Shown here: one piece after another, positions 27,490 to 38,041 of the stretch
Layout: every line of letters starts with the position of its first letter
Numbering within the stretch: the first letter of the stretch is position 1
Assembly: GCA_910588185.1 (NCBI GenBank)
Contig: CAJUQR010000002.1
Coordinates: forward strand, 190,318-254,317
Direction of reading: 5' to 3'
Source: an uncultured Peptostreptococcaceae bacterium
GTDB taxonomy: Bacteria; Bacillota; Clostridia; Peptostreptococcales; Anaerovoracaceae
Length of the DNA stretch: 64,000 nt
Program-made: the position numbers and the translations under genes
Notes under the pieces: model-generated
What the model saw: the letters and a program-made list of their open reading frames with translations, nothing else
What the model was told of the DNA's origin: nothing
Database searches by the model: none

Positions 27490-28625
27490 AGCCCGTAACA
27501 GTCTCACAACTCAATGAATATATAAGCAGGATATTATCTACAGATCCTTTGCTTGGAAACATCTCTGTAAAAGGAGAAATTTCCAATTTAAAATATCACA
27601 GTTCCGGGCACGTATATTTTTCTATGATAGATGAAACAAGCAAAATTAACTGTTTTCTGCCTGCCTCATATGTTAAAAATATAAATTATCAACTAGGCGA
27701 TGGCCTTGAAATAATAGTTCATGGATATTTAAACGTATACAAAAAAGGCGGAACATATACTTTGTTTGTCAGGTCCATAGAGGTATCCGGAGAGGGTAAC
27801 CTTTCTATGGCATTTGAGCTAATAAAAAACAAACTCAACCAAGAAGGTTTATTTGACCTGGCACATAAAAAGCCTATACCTAAGTTTCCTAAAAAAATAG
27901 GTGTAGTTACTTCTGAGACAGGAGCGGCCATAAAGGATATCCTAAAAATAATAAAAAACAGAACTAATCTTGTAGATATAATAATATTTCCTGTACTTGT
28001 ACAGGGAGAATCAGCAGCTCAAAATATCTCAGAAACTCTTGATATGATAAATGATAACTTCCGCGATATTGATGTTTTAATCGTTGGAAGAGGCGGAGGT
28101 TCCTCTGAAGATTTATGGGCGTTCAATGAAGAAAAACTTGCCCGTGCAGTATACAGATGTAAAATACCGATAATTTCGGCTGTAGGGCATGAGATAGATT
28201 TCTGTATCTGTGATTTTGTCGCCGATATGAGGGCTGAAACTCCAACAGCAGCAGCTGAAGCAGCAGTCCCTGATGATAAAATTTTAAAAGATAATATCAA
28301 TAATTTAAAAACTCAATTATCATCTTGTTTAAAAGGGAAACTTGAATATTCAAAACTTTTGTCCGACACATATATAAAAGAGGCAGAGAACTCCTTGATA
28401 CGAAAAATTGATGGGTTAAGATACAGCCTTGAGAGATATCTGCTGACTTTACAAGAGAACAATCCGCAAAAAATACTTTCTGGAGGATATGCAATAATTG
28501 AGGATTTAAACGGTAATGTAGTATCTTCAGTATCACGAATAATTCCAGAAAACATATATAAAATATCGTTGAAAGATGGCAGCGCACAAATAACTGTATC
28601 TGCCGTAAAGATAGAAGGTGAATAG
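27480..28625 (+). CDS. xseA: Exodeoxyribonuclease VII large subunit
   Basis: 381 residues: an N-terminal OB fold (VSQLNEYISRILSTDPLLG, then SGHVYFSMIDETSKINCF), the catalytic region with GVVTSETGAAIKDI, VGRGGGSSEDLWAFNEE and AVGHEIDFCICDFVAD, and a coiled-coil tail that is short compared with E. coli. Processive single-strand nuclease when joined by XseB. Overlaps the TsaD-like gene by ten bases with GGAGG inside that gene. Confidence 0.96.
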   Translation: MALKPVTVSQLNEYISRILSTDPLLGNISVKGEISNLKYHSSGHVYFSMIDETSKINCFLPASYVKNINYQLGDGLEIIVHGYLNVYKKGGTYTLFVRSIEVSGEGNLSMAFELIKNKLNQEGLFDLAHKKPIPKFPKKIGVVTSETGAAIKDILKIIKNRTNLVDIIIFPVLVQGESAAQNISETLDMINDNFRDIDVLIVGRGGGSSEDLWAFNEEKLARAVYRCKIPIISAVGHEIDFCICDFVADMRAETPTAAAEAAVPDDKILKDNINNLKTQLSSCLKGKLEYSKLLSDTYIKEAENSLIRKIDGLRYSLERYLLTLQENNPQKILSGGYAIIEDLNGNVVSSVSRIIPENIYKISLKDGSAQITVSAVKIEGE

Positions 28626-28627
28626 AA

Positions 28628-28813
28628 TTGACTTTTGAAGAATCAATGAAAAAACTTGAAGATATGTCTCAAAAAATAAAAAATGAAGATACTACTTTAG
28701 AAGAAGCTATAAAATATTACGAAGAAGGAATAAAGTGCTATGAGGCATGCAATAAAATACTAAACGAAGCTCAAGCTAAAATTCAAATTTATAGACAAGA
28801 AACGGAGGAGTAA
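28628..28813 (+). CDS. xseB: Exodeoxyribonuclease VII small subunit
   Basis: 61 residues beginning at TTG 28628 (TFEESMKKLEDMSQKIKNED), with LEEAIKYYEEGIKCYEACNK as the family core. Two helices that wrap around XseA. AGAAGGTG stands before the start. Two bases after xseA. Confidence 0.95.
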   Translation: MTFEESMKKLEDMSQKIKNEDTTLEEAIKYYEEGIKCYEACNKILNEAQAKIQIYRQETEE

Positions 28814-28817
28814 TCTC

Positions 28818-29711
28818 ATGGAAAGAAGTTATGAAGAATATAAGCAAATTGTCGATTCACATCTGACTGATTTTATTCCTAATATAGATAACAAGAGTCT
28901 TTCTCTTTATGACTCCATGAAATACAGTCTTCTGGCAGGAGGCAAACGTCTGCGTCCCGTGTTGCTTTTGGCAGCATGCGAGTTTGCAGGAGGAAATATA
29001 AAAGAAGCTATTCCCTATGCCTGCGCCATAGAATATATACACACATATTCTCTGATTCATGATGATCTGCCGGCTATGGACAATGACGATCTCAGAAGAG
29101 GACTGCCTACCAATCACAAGGTATATGGAGAAGCAATAGCTATCCTGGCAGGCGACGGACTTCTTACTACAGCGTTTGAAGTAATAAACAAAGATATGAT
29201 GCTTTATTTTGATTCTCCGGAAAAAATCATAAAGCGTGTCAATGCTGCATATCAGATTGCCAGCGGCGCAGGATGCAGAGGCATGGTTGCCGGTCAGGTT
29301 TCAGATATAGAAGCAGAAAATGCTGTAGCATCAAGTGAAATGCTGGAATATATACATCTTAACAAAACAGCTGCCTTATTTAAGTCTGCTATTAAAGCAG
29401 GTCTTTATCTTGGCAACTATAACGATAAAATGATAACAGATCTAAGTAAATATGCTGACAATTTGGGACTGGCTTATCAAATCGCAGACGATATTTTAGA
29501 TGTAGTAGGTAATCCCGATGAACTTGGCAAAGAAACAGGTTCAGACAAGAAAAAAAGCAAAAATACTTATATATCTATAAATGGTCTTGAAAAGGCTTAT
29601 GAAAGACTGGAAGAACTGACAGAAAACGCAGTAGAAGCAATTGCAGATTACTACGATAACGCAGAGTTTTTCAAAAATCTTGTTTTGAAGTTAGCAAAAC
29701 GAAATCATTAA
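28818..29711 (+). CDS. ispA: Polyprenyl (farnesyl) diphosphate synthase
   Basis: Joins isopentenyl units to make geranyl- and farnesyl-PP for undecaprenyl and other lipids. 297 residues: first Asp-rich motif HDDLPAMDNDDLRRG, GDGLLTTAFEV, and the second QIADDILDVVG. The next gene is dxs, the first enzyme of the precursor pathway. GGAGGAG lies before the start. Confidence 0.95.
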   Translation: MERSYEEYKQIVDSHLTDFIPNIDNKSLSLYDSMKYSLLAGGKRLRPVLLLAACEFAGGNIKEAIPYACAIEYIHTYSLIHDDLPAMDNDDLRRGLPTNHKVYGEAIAILAGDGLLTTAFEVINKDMMLYFDSPEKIIKRVNAAYQIASGAGCRGMVAGQVSDIEAENAVASSEMLEYIHLNKTAALFKSAIKAGLYLGNYNDKMITDLSKYADNLGLAYQIADDILDVVGNPDELGKETGSDKKKSKNTYISINGLEKAYERLEELTENAVEAIADYYDNAEFFKNLVLKLAKRNH

Positions 29712-29736
29712 TTATTAAGAAAATGAAGGCAATTCA

Positions 29737-31605
29737 ATGAATTCAAATATTACAGAATATAATTTCCCGGAAGATTTAAAGAAGATGTCTTTGGAAGAAA
29801 TGGAACTTTTATCTTATTCAATAAGAGAATTTTTAATTGATAAAGTATCAAAATCAGGAGGACATCTTGCATCTAATCTGGGAGTTGTTGAACTTACCAT
29901 AGCGTTGCATAAAATATTCAACACACCTACAGATAAAATCATATGGGATGTGGGTCATCAAGCCTATGTTCACAAGATTTTAACAGGAAGAGCAAAAGAT
30001 TTTGATACCTTAAGAAAATTAAATGGTTTAAGCGGCTTTCCAAAGCAAAATGAAAGTCCTCACGACTGTTTTGACACAGGTCACAGCAGCGTTTCAATAT
30101 CAGCAGCAGCAGGAATGGCAGCTGCAAGAGATATAAAAGGAGAAAAATACGAAGTCATTGCAGTTATAGGTGATGGTTCACTTACCGGCGGAATGGCATA
30201 CGAAGGTCTTAACAATATAGGCGACAGCAAGTCAAAAGTAATAGTAATATTAAACGACAACGGCATGTCTATATCTCCGAATACAGGCGGAATATCAAAG
30301 CACCTTGGTAATCTAAGAACATCTAAGGGATATCTGGGCATCAAAAAATTCATAAAAAGCCACTTCAGTTCCAAACAGAATTTCGGCGGTACGCTGGCAG
30401 CAGGTCTGGCAGATTTTAAAAACGATATCAAATATTCCATAATGGATCATGGCGGAGTATTATTTGAAGAGCTTGGATTTACATATTTTGGTCCTGTAGA
30501 CGGTCACAACATCTCAGAATTGATGGATGTTTTAGTCAAAGCCAAACATCTTGATGAACCTGTTATAATTCATACTATAACTAAAAAAGGCAAGGGATAT
30601 ATAAATGCCGAAAAACATCCTGGAAAATTCCATGGAATAGGGCCATTCGATCCTACCACAGGAGCATCTTTGGAAAAAAGCCAGGGAATTTCATATTCAA
30701 AAATTATGGGAGATGTAGTTTTAAAAAAAGCTTTAGATGATCCAAGAATTGTGGCAGTAACAGCAGCTATGGGAGAAGCTACAGGTCTTGGGTCATTTGC
30801 CAAACACCTGCCGAGCAGGTTCTTCGATGTAGGAATAGCAGAAGAGCACGCTGTAACTTTTGCAGCGGGTATGGCAAAAGAGGGTATGAGACCAATCGTA
30901 GCCATATATTCTTCCTTTCTTCAAAGAGGATATGACCAGATGATGCATGATGTATGTATGCAAAATCTGCCCATAGTATTTGCCATAGACAGAGCCGGAT
31001 GCGTAGGAGCTGACGGAGAAACACATAACGGCATGTTTGATCTGTCATATTTATCATCTATGCCTAACATGACAATTCTTACTCCCAAAGACGGCAATCA
31101 GCTTGAAGCTATGATAGATTACGCATTTACTTTAGACAGTCCTGTTGCAATCAGATATCCAAGAGGTAATACAGATTACGATAAAAATATTACGTCTACT
31201 TTTGACGGTAAAAATATTAGAATTAAAACTGCCGGAAAAGTCGATATATGGGCTTGTGGAAAAATGTTTTCATACGGAGAACAGATAGTCAATCTTTTAA
31301 ATAATAAGGGTATAAACGCCGGACTAGTAGATGTAGCTACAGTTAAACCGTTTGATATAACTCCCTTTGATGAATGTAAAGGTCGTACTGATCTCATTCT
31401 AACTTTAGAAGACCATTCTATAAATGGTGGTTTAGGACAGCAGTTATCTGCACTTGTCTCCGGCGAAAATGTGCATGTTATAAAATTTGCCTGGCCAGAT
31501 GAATTTATACCTCAAGGCAATTTTGATCAGTTAATAGATAAATATAACTTAACACCGGAAAAAATAACCGAAAGGATATGTGAAGAACTTGAAAGAAAGG
31601 CTTGA
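29737..31605 (+). CDS. dxs: 1-deoxy-D-xylulose-5-phosphate synthase
   Basis: First step of the MEP isoprenoid pathway, from pyruvate and glyceraldehyde 3-phosphate, with thiamine diphosphate. 622 residues: DVGHQAYVHKILTGR and FDTGHSSVSISAAAGMAAAR with the active-site His residues, GDGSLTGGMAYEGLN as the ThDP-binding motif, then the pyrimidine-binding domain (DVGIAEEHAVTFAAGMA) and the C-terminal transketolase domain. Completes a terpenoid pair with ispA. Confidence 0.97.
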   Translation: MNSNITEYNFPEDLKKMSLEEMELLSYSIREFLIDKVSKSGGHLASNLGVVELTIALHKIFNTPTDKIIWDVGHQAYVHKILTGRAKDFDTLRKLNGLSGFPKQNESPHDCFDTGHSSVSISAAAGMAAARDIKGEKYEVIAVIGDGSLTGGMAYEGLNNIGDSKSKVIVILNDNGMSISPNTGGISKHLGNLRTSKGYLGIKKFIKSHFSSKQNFGGTLAAGLADFKNDIKYSIMDHGGVLFEELGFTYFGPVDGHNISELMDVLVKAKHLDEPVIIHTITKKGKGYINAEKHPGKFHGIGPFDPTTGASLEKSQGISYSKIMGDVVLKKALDDPRIVAVTAAMGEATGLGSFAKHLPSRFFDVGIAEEHAVTFAAGMAKEGMRPIVAIYSSFLQRGYDQMMHDVCMQNLPIVFAIDRAGCVGADGETHNGMFDLSYLSSMPNMTILTPKDGNQLEAMIDYAFTLDSPVAIRYPRGNTDYDKNITSTFDGKNIRIKTAGKVDIWACGKMFSYGEQIVNLLNNKGINAGLVDVATVKPFDITPFDECKGRTDLILTLEDHSINGGLGQQLSALVSGENVHVIKFAWPDEFIPQGNFDQLIDKYNLTPEKITERICEELERKA

Positions 31606-32389
31606 TATACTTTTAGTCCAAAGAGGTCTTTTTTCATCCAGGGAAAAAGCAAAGGCTTCCATAATGGCAGGGATAATTCTTGTAGACGGACAAATAAGTG
31701 ATAAAGCAGGAAATCTTATAGATGAAGATTCTCAGATTACAATAAAAGAAAATATATGTCCATATGTAAGCAGAGGTGGATTAAAGCTTGAAAAATCAGT
31801 AAAAACATGGGGACTGGATTTATCCCAAAACGTATGTATGGATATAGGTGCTTCTACAGGAGGATTTACAGACTGCATGCTTCAAAACGGAGCCACAAAG
31901 GTTTATGCAGTTGATGTCGGTTACGGACAGCTTGATTATAAATTAAGATGTAATCCAAAAGTCATAAATATGGAAAAATGCAACATAAGATATATTGATA
32001 AGACTTCCATAGATCCGTTAGATTTTATAAGTATAGATGTGTCTTTTATATCCCTGAAACTTGTATTTCCTGTCGCTGCACAGCTTCTCAAACAATCCGG
32101 AAAGATCGTATGTCTTGTTAAACCTCAGTTTGAAGCAGGCAGGGAACAAGTAGGAAAAAAAGGCATTGTACGTGATAAAAAGGTTCATATACAGGTCATA
32201 GAAAATGTGGTAAAATATGCAATTGAAAGCGGTTTAAATCCAGCAGGGCTTACATACAGCCCTGTAAAAGGTGCAAAAGGTAACATTGAATATCTTCTTT
32301 ACATAGATGGAAAGTCAAACGAAAATTGTCAGGATATTGTTTTGCCAATCATTGATATAGTCAACGCCTCCCATGAGGAGCTTGAATAA
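31580..32389 (+). CDS. tlyA: TlyA-family rRNA methyltransferase / hemolysin-like protein
   Basis: An N-terminal S4 RNA-binding domain (ERLDILLVQRGLFSSREKAK) followed by an FtsJ-like methyltransferase with DIGASTGGFTDCMLQNGA and VDVGYGQLDYKLR. Relatives 2'-O-methylate rRNA. I use GTG 31580, which has AAAGGA upstream and overlaps dxs by 26 bases; TTG at 31589 would give the more usual start KERLDILLV. In Firmicutes it often sits between dxs and a regulator such as ahrC; here an aminotransferase follows instead. Confidence 0.88.
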   Translation: MKNLKERLDILLVQRGLFSSREKAKASIMAGIILVDGQISDKAGNLIDEDSQITIKENICPYVSRGGLKLEKSVKTWGLDLSQNVCMDIGASTGGFTDCMLQNGATKVYAVDVGYGQLDYKLRCNPKVINMEKCNIRYIDKTSIDPLDFISIDVSFISLKLVFPVAAQLLKQSGKIVCLVKPQFEAGREQVGKKGIVRDKKVHIQVIENVVKYAIESGLNPAGLTYSPVKGAKGNIEYLLYIDGKSNENCQDIVLPIIDIVNASHEELE

Positions 32390-32424
32390 AGAAAGTATTA
32401 GTATAATTAAAAGGAGAGAAGAAG

Positions 32425-33615
32425 ATGAAATTATCAAAAAAGGTACAGGCTATGGAACTTTCTCCAATAAGAAAGTTCGTTCCTTATGCTGATGCAGCCA
32501 GAGCTGCAGGAAAGAAAGTCTACGGATTAAACATTGGTCAGCCGGACATTAAGACACCTACGGCTTTCTTCGATGCAATAAAGAATTATGATCAAGAAGT
32601 TCTGGCTTATGCCAATTCTCAAGGAGTTGCTTCTTTGTTGGATGCTTTAGTTGGATATTATAAAAGAATAGGTCTTGATTTTGAGAAAAAAGATCTAATG
32701 ATCACTAATGGTGGTTCCGAGGCTATCAACATGCTTATGACTGCTATCCTTGATCCCGGTGATGAAGTTATAATGGCTGAACCTTTTTACACCAATTACA
32801 GAACTTTCGTAGGTCAAGCAGGAGGAAACATAGTCGCAATCCCTACTACAGCAGAAGACGGTTATCAATATGCTGTCAGAGAAAAAATAGAGAACGTCAT
32901 AACGCCTAAAACAAAAGCTATATGTATAATAAACCCTGGCAATCCAACAGGAAAAGTTCTTACTAAAGAAGAGATGAAGCTTATTGTAGATATAGCACTC
33001 GCTCACGATCTGTTCATAATAGCTGATGAAGTATACAGAGAATTTGTATATGATGGTAAAGAAATGACTACATTTGGCTCATTCAAAGAAGCTGAGCAAA
33101 ACGTAATTATTGTAGACTCTGTTTCAAAAAGATTCTCAGCTTGCGGAGCAAGAGTAGGTTCTATCGCATGTAAAAATGAAGAACTGATGATGAACATAAT
33201 GAAGATGGCACAAGCAAGACTTTGCTGTCCAACTATTGATCAAATAGGAGCTGCCGCACTTTACAATCTGGATCCTTCATATTTTAACGACATAAAAAAA
33301 GAGTATGAACATAGAAGAAATGTTTCTGTTGAAGCTCTAAATGAAATTGAAGGAATCAAATACGGCGTACCTGAAGGCGCTTTTTACATAACATGTCAGC
33401 TTCCTGTTGACAATGCAGAAAAATTCCTAATGTTCTTGCTTGAAGAATTTGATGTTGACGGCGAAACATGCATGTTTGCTCCTGCAGGAGGATTTTTCAG
33501 CACTCCGGGAGTAGGTCAATCTGATATGCGTATCGCTTATGTATTAAATGCAGAAGATATGAAAGCAGGAATCAATATAATTAAAGAAGGTATCAAAGCA
33601 TACAACAACAGATAA
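32425..33615 (+). CDS. PLP-dependent aminotransferase, class I/II
   Basis: 396 residues of fold type I. Visible: NIGQPDIKTPTAFF at the start, ITNGGSEAINMLM, CIINPGNPTGKVLTKEE, the catalytic region IVDSVSKRFSACGARVG with the PLP lysine in SVSK, and a substrate-binding Arg in SDMRIAYVLN. It resembles aspartate aminotransferases of subgroup I-gamma, so aspartate/2-oxoglutarate is a fair guess, but aromatic or branched-chain substrates cannot be ruled out. AAGGAGAG lies before the ATG. A TATAAT at 32402-32407 may be its -10 box, but I find no -35 at the right spacing. Confidence 0.85.
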   Translation: MKLSKKVQAMELSPIRKFVPYADAARAAGKKVYGLNIGQPDIKTPTAFFDAIKNYDQEVLAYANSQGVASLLDALVGYYKRIGLDFEKKDLMITNGGSEAINMLMTAILDPGDEVIMAEPFYTNYRTFVGQAGGNIVAIPTTAEDGYQYAVREKIENVITPKTKAICIINPGNPTGKVLTKEEMKLIVDIALAHDLFIIADEVYREFVYDGKEMTTFGSFKEAEQNVIIVDSVSKRFSACGARVGSIACKNEELMMNIMKMAQARLCCPTIDQIGAAALYNLDPSYFNDIKKEYEHRRNVSVEALNEIEGIKYGVPEGAFYITCQLPVDNAEKFLMFLLEEFDVDGETCMFAPAGGFFSTPGVGQSDMRIAYVLNAEDMKAGINIIKEGIKAYNNR

Positions 33616-33627
33616 AAGGAGAACAAT

Positions 33628-36234
33628 ATGAAGCTATCCCCAATGATGGAACAATATATGGAAATTAAGAACAATTACAAAGACTGTATTTTGTTTTTCA
33701 GACTGGGCGACTTCTATGAAATGTTTTTTGATGATGCAATTTTGGCATCTAAAGAATTGGAACTAACCCTTACGGGTAAAAATTGCGGTCAAGAAGAAAG
33801 GGCTCCCATGTGCGGAGTCCCTTTCCATTCCGCAGAAAGCTATATAGCTAAACTTGTAGAAAAAGGTTATAAAGTTGCCATATGTGAACAAATCGAAGAA
33901 CCTTCTGCCGCAAAGGGAATTGTAAAAAGAGAAGTCATACAAATAGTAACCCCAGGTACTGTAACAGCACAATCAATGCTGGCAGAAAAAGAGAATAATT
34001 ATTTAGCAGTAATTTACTTAGATGAAAAAGATCGTGGTATGTCTATAGCTTATTGCGACGTGTCTACAGGAGAGGTCAATGTCACCGAATCAAGCGGTGA
34101 TGATATATATGAAACATTGATAAATGAGCTTGTAAAAATAAAGGCAAGAGAAATAATAGTTACGCAGAGTTTTTCAGAAAAGTATTCTACAGAAGAAATC
34201 GCTCTCATAACAGAAGCTTATATCAATATTGTAAGTGATGATTTTCTTTCGCGTAAGGCCTGTTTAGAGGCTGTAAAAGCACAATTTAATTGTATTTCTA
34301 CTGTATCTCTTGGTCTGGAAGAAGATAGTTTAGCTGTATTATCACTTGGCGCTCTTATAAGCTACTTGCTTGAAACACAAAAACACAGCCTAAAGCATCT
34401 GACAGGCTTTAATTTTTATGAAATGGGCAAGCATATGTCCTTGGACAAGGCAACACTTCGTAATCTTGAACTTACTGAAACTTTGCATGATAAAAAAGTT
34501 TCCGGTTCTTTGCTTGGAGTTCTCGATAAAACTCACACTGCAATGGGAAGCCGTAAAATGAAACAATGGCTCAGAGAACCTCTCAACGACGTATATGAAA
34601 TAAACTTACGTCTTGACGGAGTAGAAGAACTGTATGGTCAAATAATACTAAGAAACAATATAAAAGAATCATTGAAAGGAATATATGACTTCGAAAGACT
34701 TGCAGGACGTATTGCATGTGGCAATGCAAACGGCAAGGATTTAATCGCATTGAAAAACTCAGTTTCTCTGCTTCCTGAAATAAAGGAAACATTATCATAT
34801 GCAAATTCTGAAATATTAAAAAAACTAAACAGTGAAATCAATCCTCTAAATGAGGTTTATACTATAATTGAAAATTCCATATGTGATGAGCCGCCTTTCT
34901 CAATAAAAGACGGAGGTCTTATCAAGGAAAATTATTCTAAAGAGCTTGATGAACTGAAAGATTCAATCAAAGACGGAAAGTCTTGGATTTCAAACCTGGA
35001 AAGTTCTGAAAGAGAACGCACAGGTATCAAAAACTTGAAAGTCGGTTACAACAGAGTATTTGGATACTATCTGGAAGTTACAAGATCGTACTTTGATCTC
35101 ATACCTGAAAATTACATAAGAAAACAAACATTAGCTAACGCAGAAAGATTTATAACACCTGAATTGAAAGAGATGGAAAATCTCGTTTTGAATGCTGAAA
35201 ACAAGATAAATCAAATGGAACACGATATATTTGTCAGCGTTAGAAAGCATATCGAAACATACATAAAGGAAATTCAAAAGACTTCTTTATCTATAGCTCA
35301 GCTTGACGTTCTTTGCTCCTTTGCTCAAGTAAGTGAAAAGCTTGGATATGTTAAACCGGTTATAGATAACTCCATGGAAATACAGATTCTAAAAGGAAAA
35401 CACCCTGTGATAGAACAGACAGTGTCAGGGGGACTTTTTATATCAAACGATACTTATGTCAATGACAGTGACTCCAGCATGTTACTGATTACAGGACCTA
35501 ATATGGCAGGAAAATCCACATATATGAGACAAACTGCACTCTTGGTCTTAATGGCACAAGCAGGATGTTTTATACCTTGTGAAAGTGCGCATATAGGAGT
35601 TGTAGACAGAATATTTACAAGAATAGGCGCATCAGACAATCTGGCTCAAGGGCAGTCTACATTTTATGTAGAAATGAGTGAACTGTCATATATATTAAAT
35701 TCAGCCAGTCCAAGAAGTTTAATAATTCTTGATGAAATAGGCAGGGGGACAAGCACTTATGACGGACTTTCCATTGCATGGGCTGCAGTTGAATATCTCT
35801 GTAATGAAAAAACTCATATAAGAACGTTGTTCGCAACTCATTACCACGAGCTTACAGTTCTTGAAGAACAAATTTCAGGAGTCAAAAATTTAAACGTAGA
35901 TGTATCAGAAGTGGATGGGAACATCGTATTTTTACATAAGATCGTAGAGGGTTCTGCAAGCAGAAGCTATGGCATACATGTAGCAAAACTGGCTGGAATT
36001 CCAAGCAAATTACTCGAAAGAGCCAGGGAAAAACTATATGAGCTTGAAACAGGCAAAAGCGATTATAATAATAAAACTGCTAATATTGCCGCAGTCGAAG
36101 AACAACAAATATCTTTCTTTACATCAAAGCCTAATCCGGCAGTTGAACGACTAAAATCTATAAATCTTATGGATGTAACTCCTTCACAAGCTATAAAAAT
36201 ATTAGAAGAATTAAAGGACTCTATCGATGATTAA
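33628..36234 (+). CDS. mutS: DNA mismatch repair protein MutS
   Basis: 868 residues: the N-terminal mismatch-binding domain with FRLGDFYEMFFDDA (the FYE motif), connector, lever and clamp regions, and the ATPase with GPNMAGKSTYMRQTALL and DEIGRGTSTYDGLSIAW. The C-terminus has a short helix-turn-helix region. GGAGAA lies 7-8 bases before ATG. It forms the mutS-mutL-miaA set. Confidence 0.97.
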   Translation: MKLSPMMEQYMEIKNNYKDCILFFRLGDFYEMFFDDAILASKELELTLTGKNCGQEERAPMCGVPFHSAESYIAKLVEKGYKVAICEQIEEPSAAKGIVKREVIQIVTPGTVTAQSMLAEKENNYLAVIYLDEKDRGMSIAYCDVSTGEVNVTESSGDDIYETLINELVKIKAREIIVTQSFSEKYSTEEIALITEAYINIVSDDFLSRKACLEAVKAQFNCISTVSLGLEEDSLAVLSLGALISYLLETQKHSLKHLTGFNFYEMGKHMSLDKATLRNLELTETLHDKKVSGSLLGVLDKTHTAMGSRKMKQWLREPLNDVYEINLRLDGVEELYGQIILRNNIKESLKGIYDFERLAGRIACGNANGKDLIALKNSVSLLPEIKETLSYANSEILKKLNSEINPLNEVYTIIENSICDEPPFSIKDGGLIKENYSKELDELKDSIKDGKSWISNLESSERERTGIKNLKVGYNRVFGYYLEVTRSYFDLIPENYIRKQTLANAERFITPELKEMENLVLNAENKINQMEHDIFVSVRKHIETYIKEIQKTSLSIAQLDVLCSFAQVSEKLGYVKPVIDNSMEIQILKGKHPVIEQTVSGGLFISNDTYVNDSDSSMLLITGPNMAGKSTYMRQTALLVLMAQAGCFIPCESAHIGVVDRIFTRIGASDNLAQGQSTFYVEMSELSYILNSASPRSLIILDEIGRGTSTYDGLSIAWAAVEYLCNEKTHIRTLFATHYHELTVLEEQISGVKNLNVDVSEVDGNIVFLHKIVEGSASRSYGIHVAKLAGIPSKLLERAREKLYELETGKSDYNNKTANIAAVEEQQISFFTSKPNPAVERLKSINLMDVTPSQAIKILEELKDSIDD

Positions 36235-38041
36235 TATTTTAGACAAGCAGATTGCAGATAAAATCGCAGCAGGGGAAGTAATAGAAAGACCTGTATCAAT
36301 TATTAAAGAATTAGTCGAAAATTCTATAGACGCAGGTGCCGATTCCATTGTAATAGAAATAAAAAAAGGCGGTAAAGCTTACATACGCGTTACAGATAAC
36401 GGCTCTGGTATCTCATGGGAAGACACGAAAAAAGCTTTTCTTCGTCATGCAACCAGCAAAATCTCTAAAGTATCTGATCTTGACTCAATTGAAACCCTAG
36501 GTTTCAGAGGAGAAGCTCTTGCATCTATAGCTGCAGTCACAAGAACAGAATTACTTACAAAGCGAAGAGAAGATAAAATCGGCAGCAGAGTTATAGTTCA
36601 CGGAGGCGAGATAATATCAAATCAGCCTGTAGGCTGTCCTGACGGTACTACATTTATAATAACAGATCTGTTCTATAACACACCTGCTCGTCTCAAATTT
36701 ATGAAAAGTGACGCTGCGGAAAGCAGTCTAATAATAGATCTGGTATCACAACTGGCACTGGCTTATAAAAATGTATCTTTTCGACTTATAAATAACGGAA
36801 ATGTGCTTTTTGCAACTTCAGGCGACGGTAACAGGCTCAATATTATATCCAGAGTTTTTTCCAACATAGATACTAAAAATTTAGTCTCTTTAAAATATGA
36901 ATCTGACGGGTTATCAATAGAAGGCTATATTTCTACGCCTGCTATGAGCAGAACAGGTAAAAACGGACAAATATTCTTTGTAAATGGCCGTGTAGTAAAC
37001 AGTAAAGTAATTGAAAAGGGAATATCAGAAGGATATAGAGAGCGTTTATTTGACGGCAGGCATCCGGTAGTATTCCTATTTCTTAATGTAAACTCCTCAG
37101 ACCTTGATGTAAATATACATCCAAACAAAAGAGAAGTACGTTTTGATCATGAGAATGAAATAGAAGAATTTATAAGCACTGCTGTTAAAAACGCTTTGGG
37201 AACTAAAGAAGCCATAGTAAGAGCAGCAAATATTTTTAAAGAATCTATAGGTGAAAGTAAAACTTCTCAAGTAAAAGAAGAACAGGTATTCATTAAAAAT
37301 ATTATGTCAACTAATCGGGGGCCTGAAAAGAAACTTTCGCCAGCCATATTTGATAGCGAAATCATAGAAACGCCAAATGAACCTAAACAAATAACCGAAA
37401 TTCCTGAAGAAATAGAAGAAGAAAAAGACTTTATTCACATCCAGGAGCCATTTATAAAGCCTTTTGAATTTGATAATCTCATAGTTCTTGGAGTATTATT
37501 CAATACATATATCATGGCCGTTGATGAAGATAACTTTTATCTGTTTGATCAACACGCAGCACACGAAAGAATATTCTATGAAAAATTAATTTCAGAATAT
37601 GATAGGGAAGAAAAGGTCTCGCAGCCTATTTTAATGCCTATATTGCTCAACGTTTCCACTTCAAGCCGCATTTCAGAAGAATCTTGGCTTGCCCCTTTAA
37701 GAAATATGGGATTTGTTATTGATAATTTTGGGCAAAATAGCTATAGAATATCAGAAATTCCAACCTTTATGGGACTACAGGAAGGGGAGACTTTTGTAAA
37801 AGACTTTACCGATAACCTTGATAAACACCAAGATTTAAAAAATACAGTAGTAATAGACAAACTCATAATGAAATCTTGTAAGTCAGCTGTAAAAGCACAT
37901 GATCATCTTAAAGACGAAGAAATATCGGCTCTTATGCAAGACTTGAAAACTTGCATAAATCCTTTCAGCTGTCCTCACGGAAGACCAACATTCATCAAAC
38001 TTTCCAATTACGAAATAGAAAGATTATTTAAAAGGGTATAA
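36227..38041 (+). CDS. mutL: DNA mismatch repair protein MutL
   Basis: 604 residues: GHKL ATPase N-terminal half (AAGEVIERPVSIIKELVENS, LGFRGEALASI), a linker of about 90 residues, and a C-terminal domain with the endonuclease motif DQHAAHERIFYE plus SCKSAVKAHD and CPHGRPTFIKLS. So this MutL nicks DNA itself, as expected where MutH is missing. It overlaps mutS by eight bases. Confidence 0.97.
   Translation: MINILDKQIADKIAAGEVIERPVSIIKELVENSIDAGADSIVIEIKKGGKAYIRVTDNGSGISWEDTKKAFLRHATSKISKVSDLDSIETLGFRGEALASIAAVTRTELLTKRREDKIGSRVIVHGGEIISNQPVGCPDGTTFIITDLFYNTPARLKFMKSDAAESSLIIDLVSQLALAYKNVSFRLINNGNVLFATSGDGNRLNIISRVFSNIDTKNLVSLKYESDGLSIEGYISTPAMSRTGKNGQIFFVNGRVVNSKVIEKGISEGYRERLFDGRHPVVFLFLNVNSSDLDVNIHPNKREVRFDHENEIEEFISTAVKNALGTKEAIVRAANIFKESIGESKTSQVKEEQVFIKNIMSTNRGPEKKLSPAIFDSEIIETPNEPKQITEIPEEIEEEKDFIHIQEPFIKPFEFDNLIVLGVLFNTYIMAVDEDNFYLFDQHAAHERIFYEKLISEYDREEKVSQPILMPILLNVSTSSRISEESWLAPLRNMGFVIDNFGQNSYRISEIPTFMGLQEGETFVKDFTDNLDKHQDLKNTVVIDKLIMKSCKSAVKAHDHLKDEEISALMQDLKTCINPFSCPHGRPTFIKLSNYEIERLFKRV

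Noticed and set aside
32382..32407. Promoter of the aminotransferase gene
   Set aside because: TTGAAT and TATAAT are only 14 bases apart, too close for a normal sigma-A promoter.
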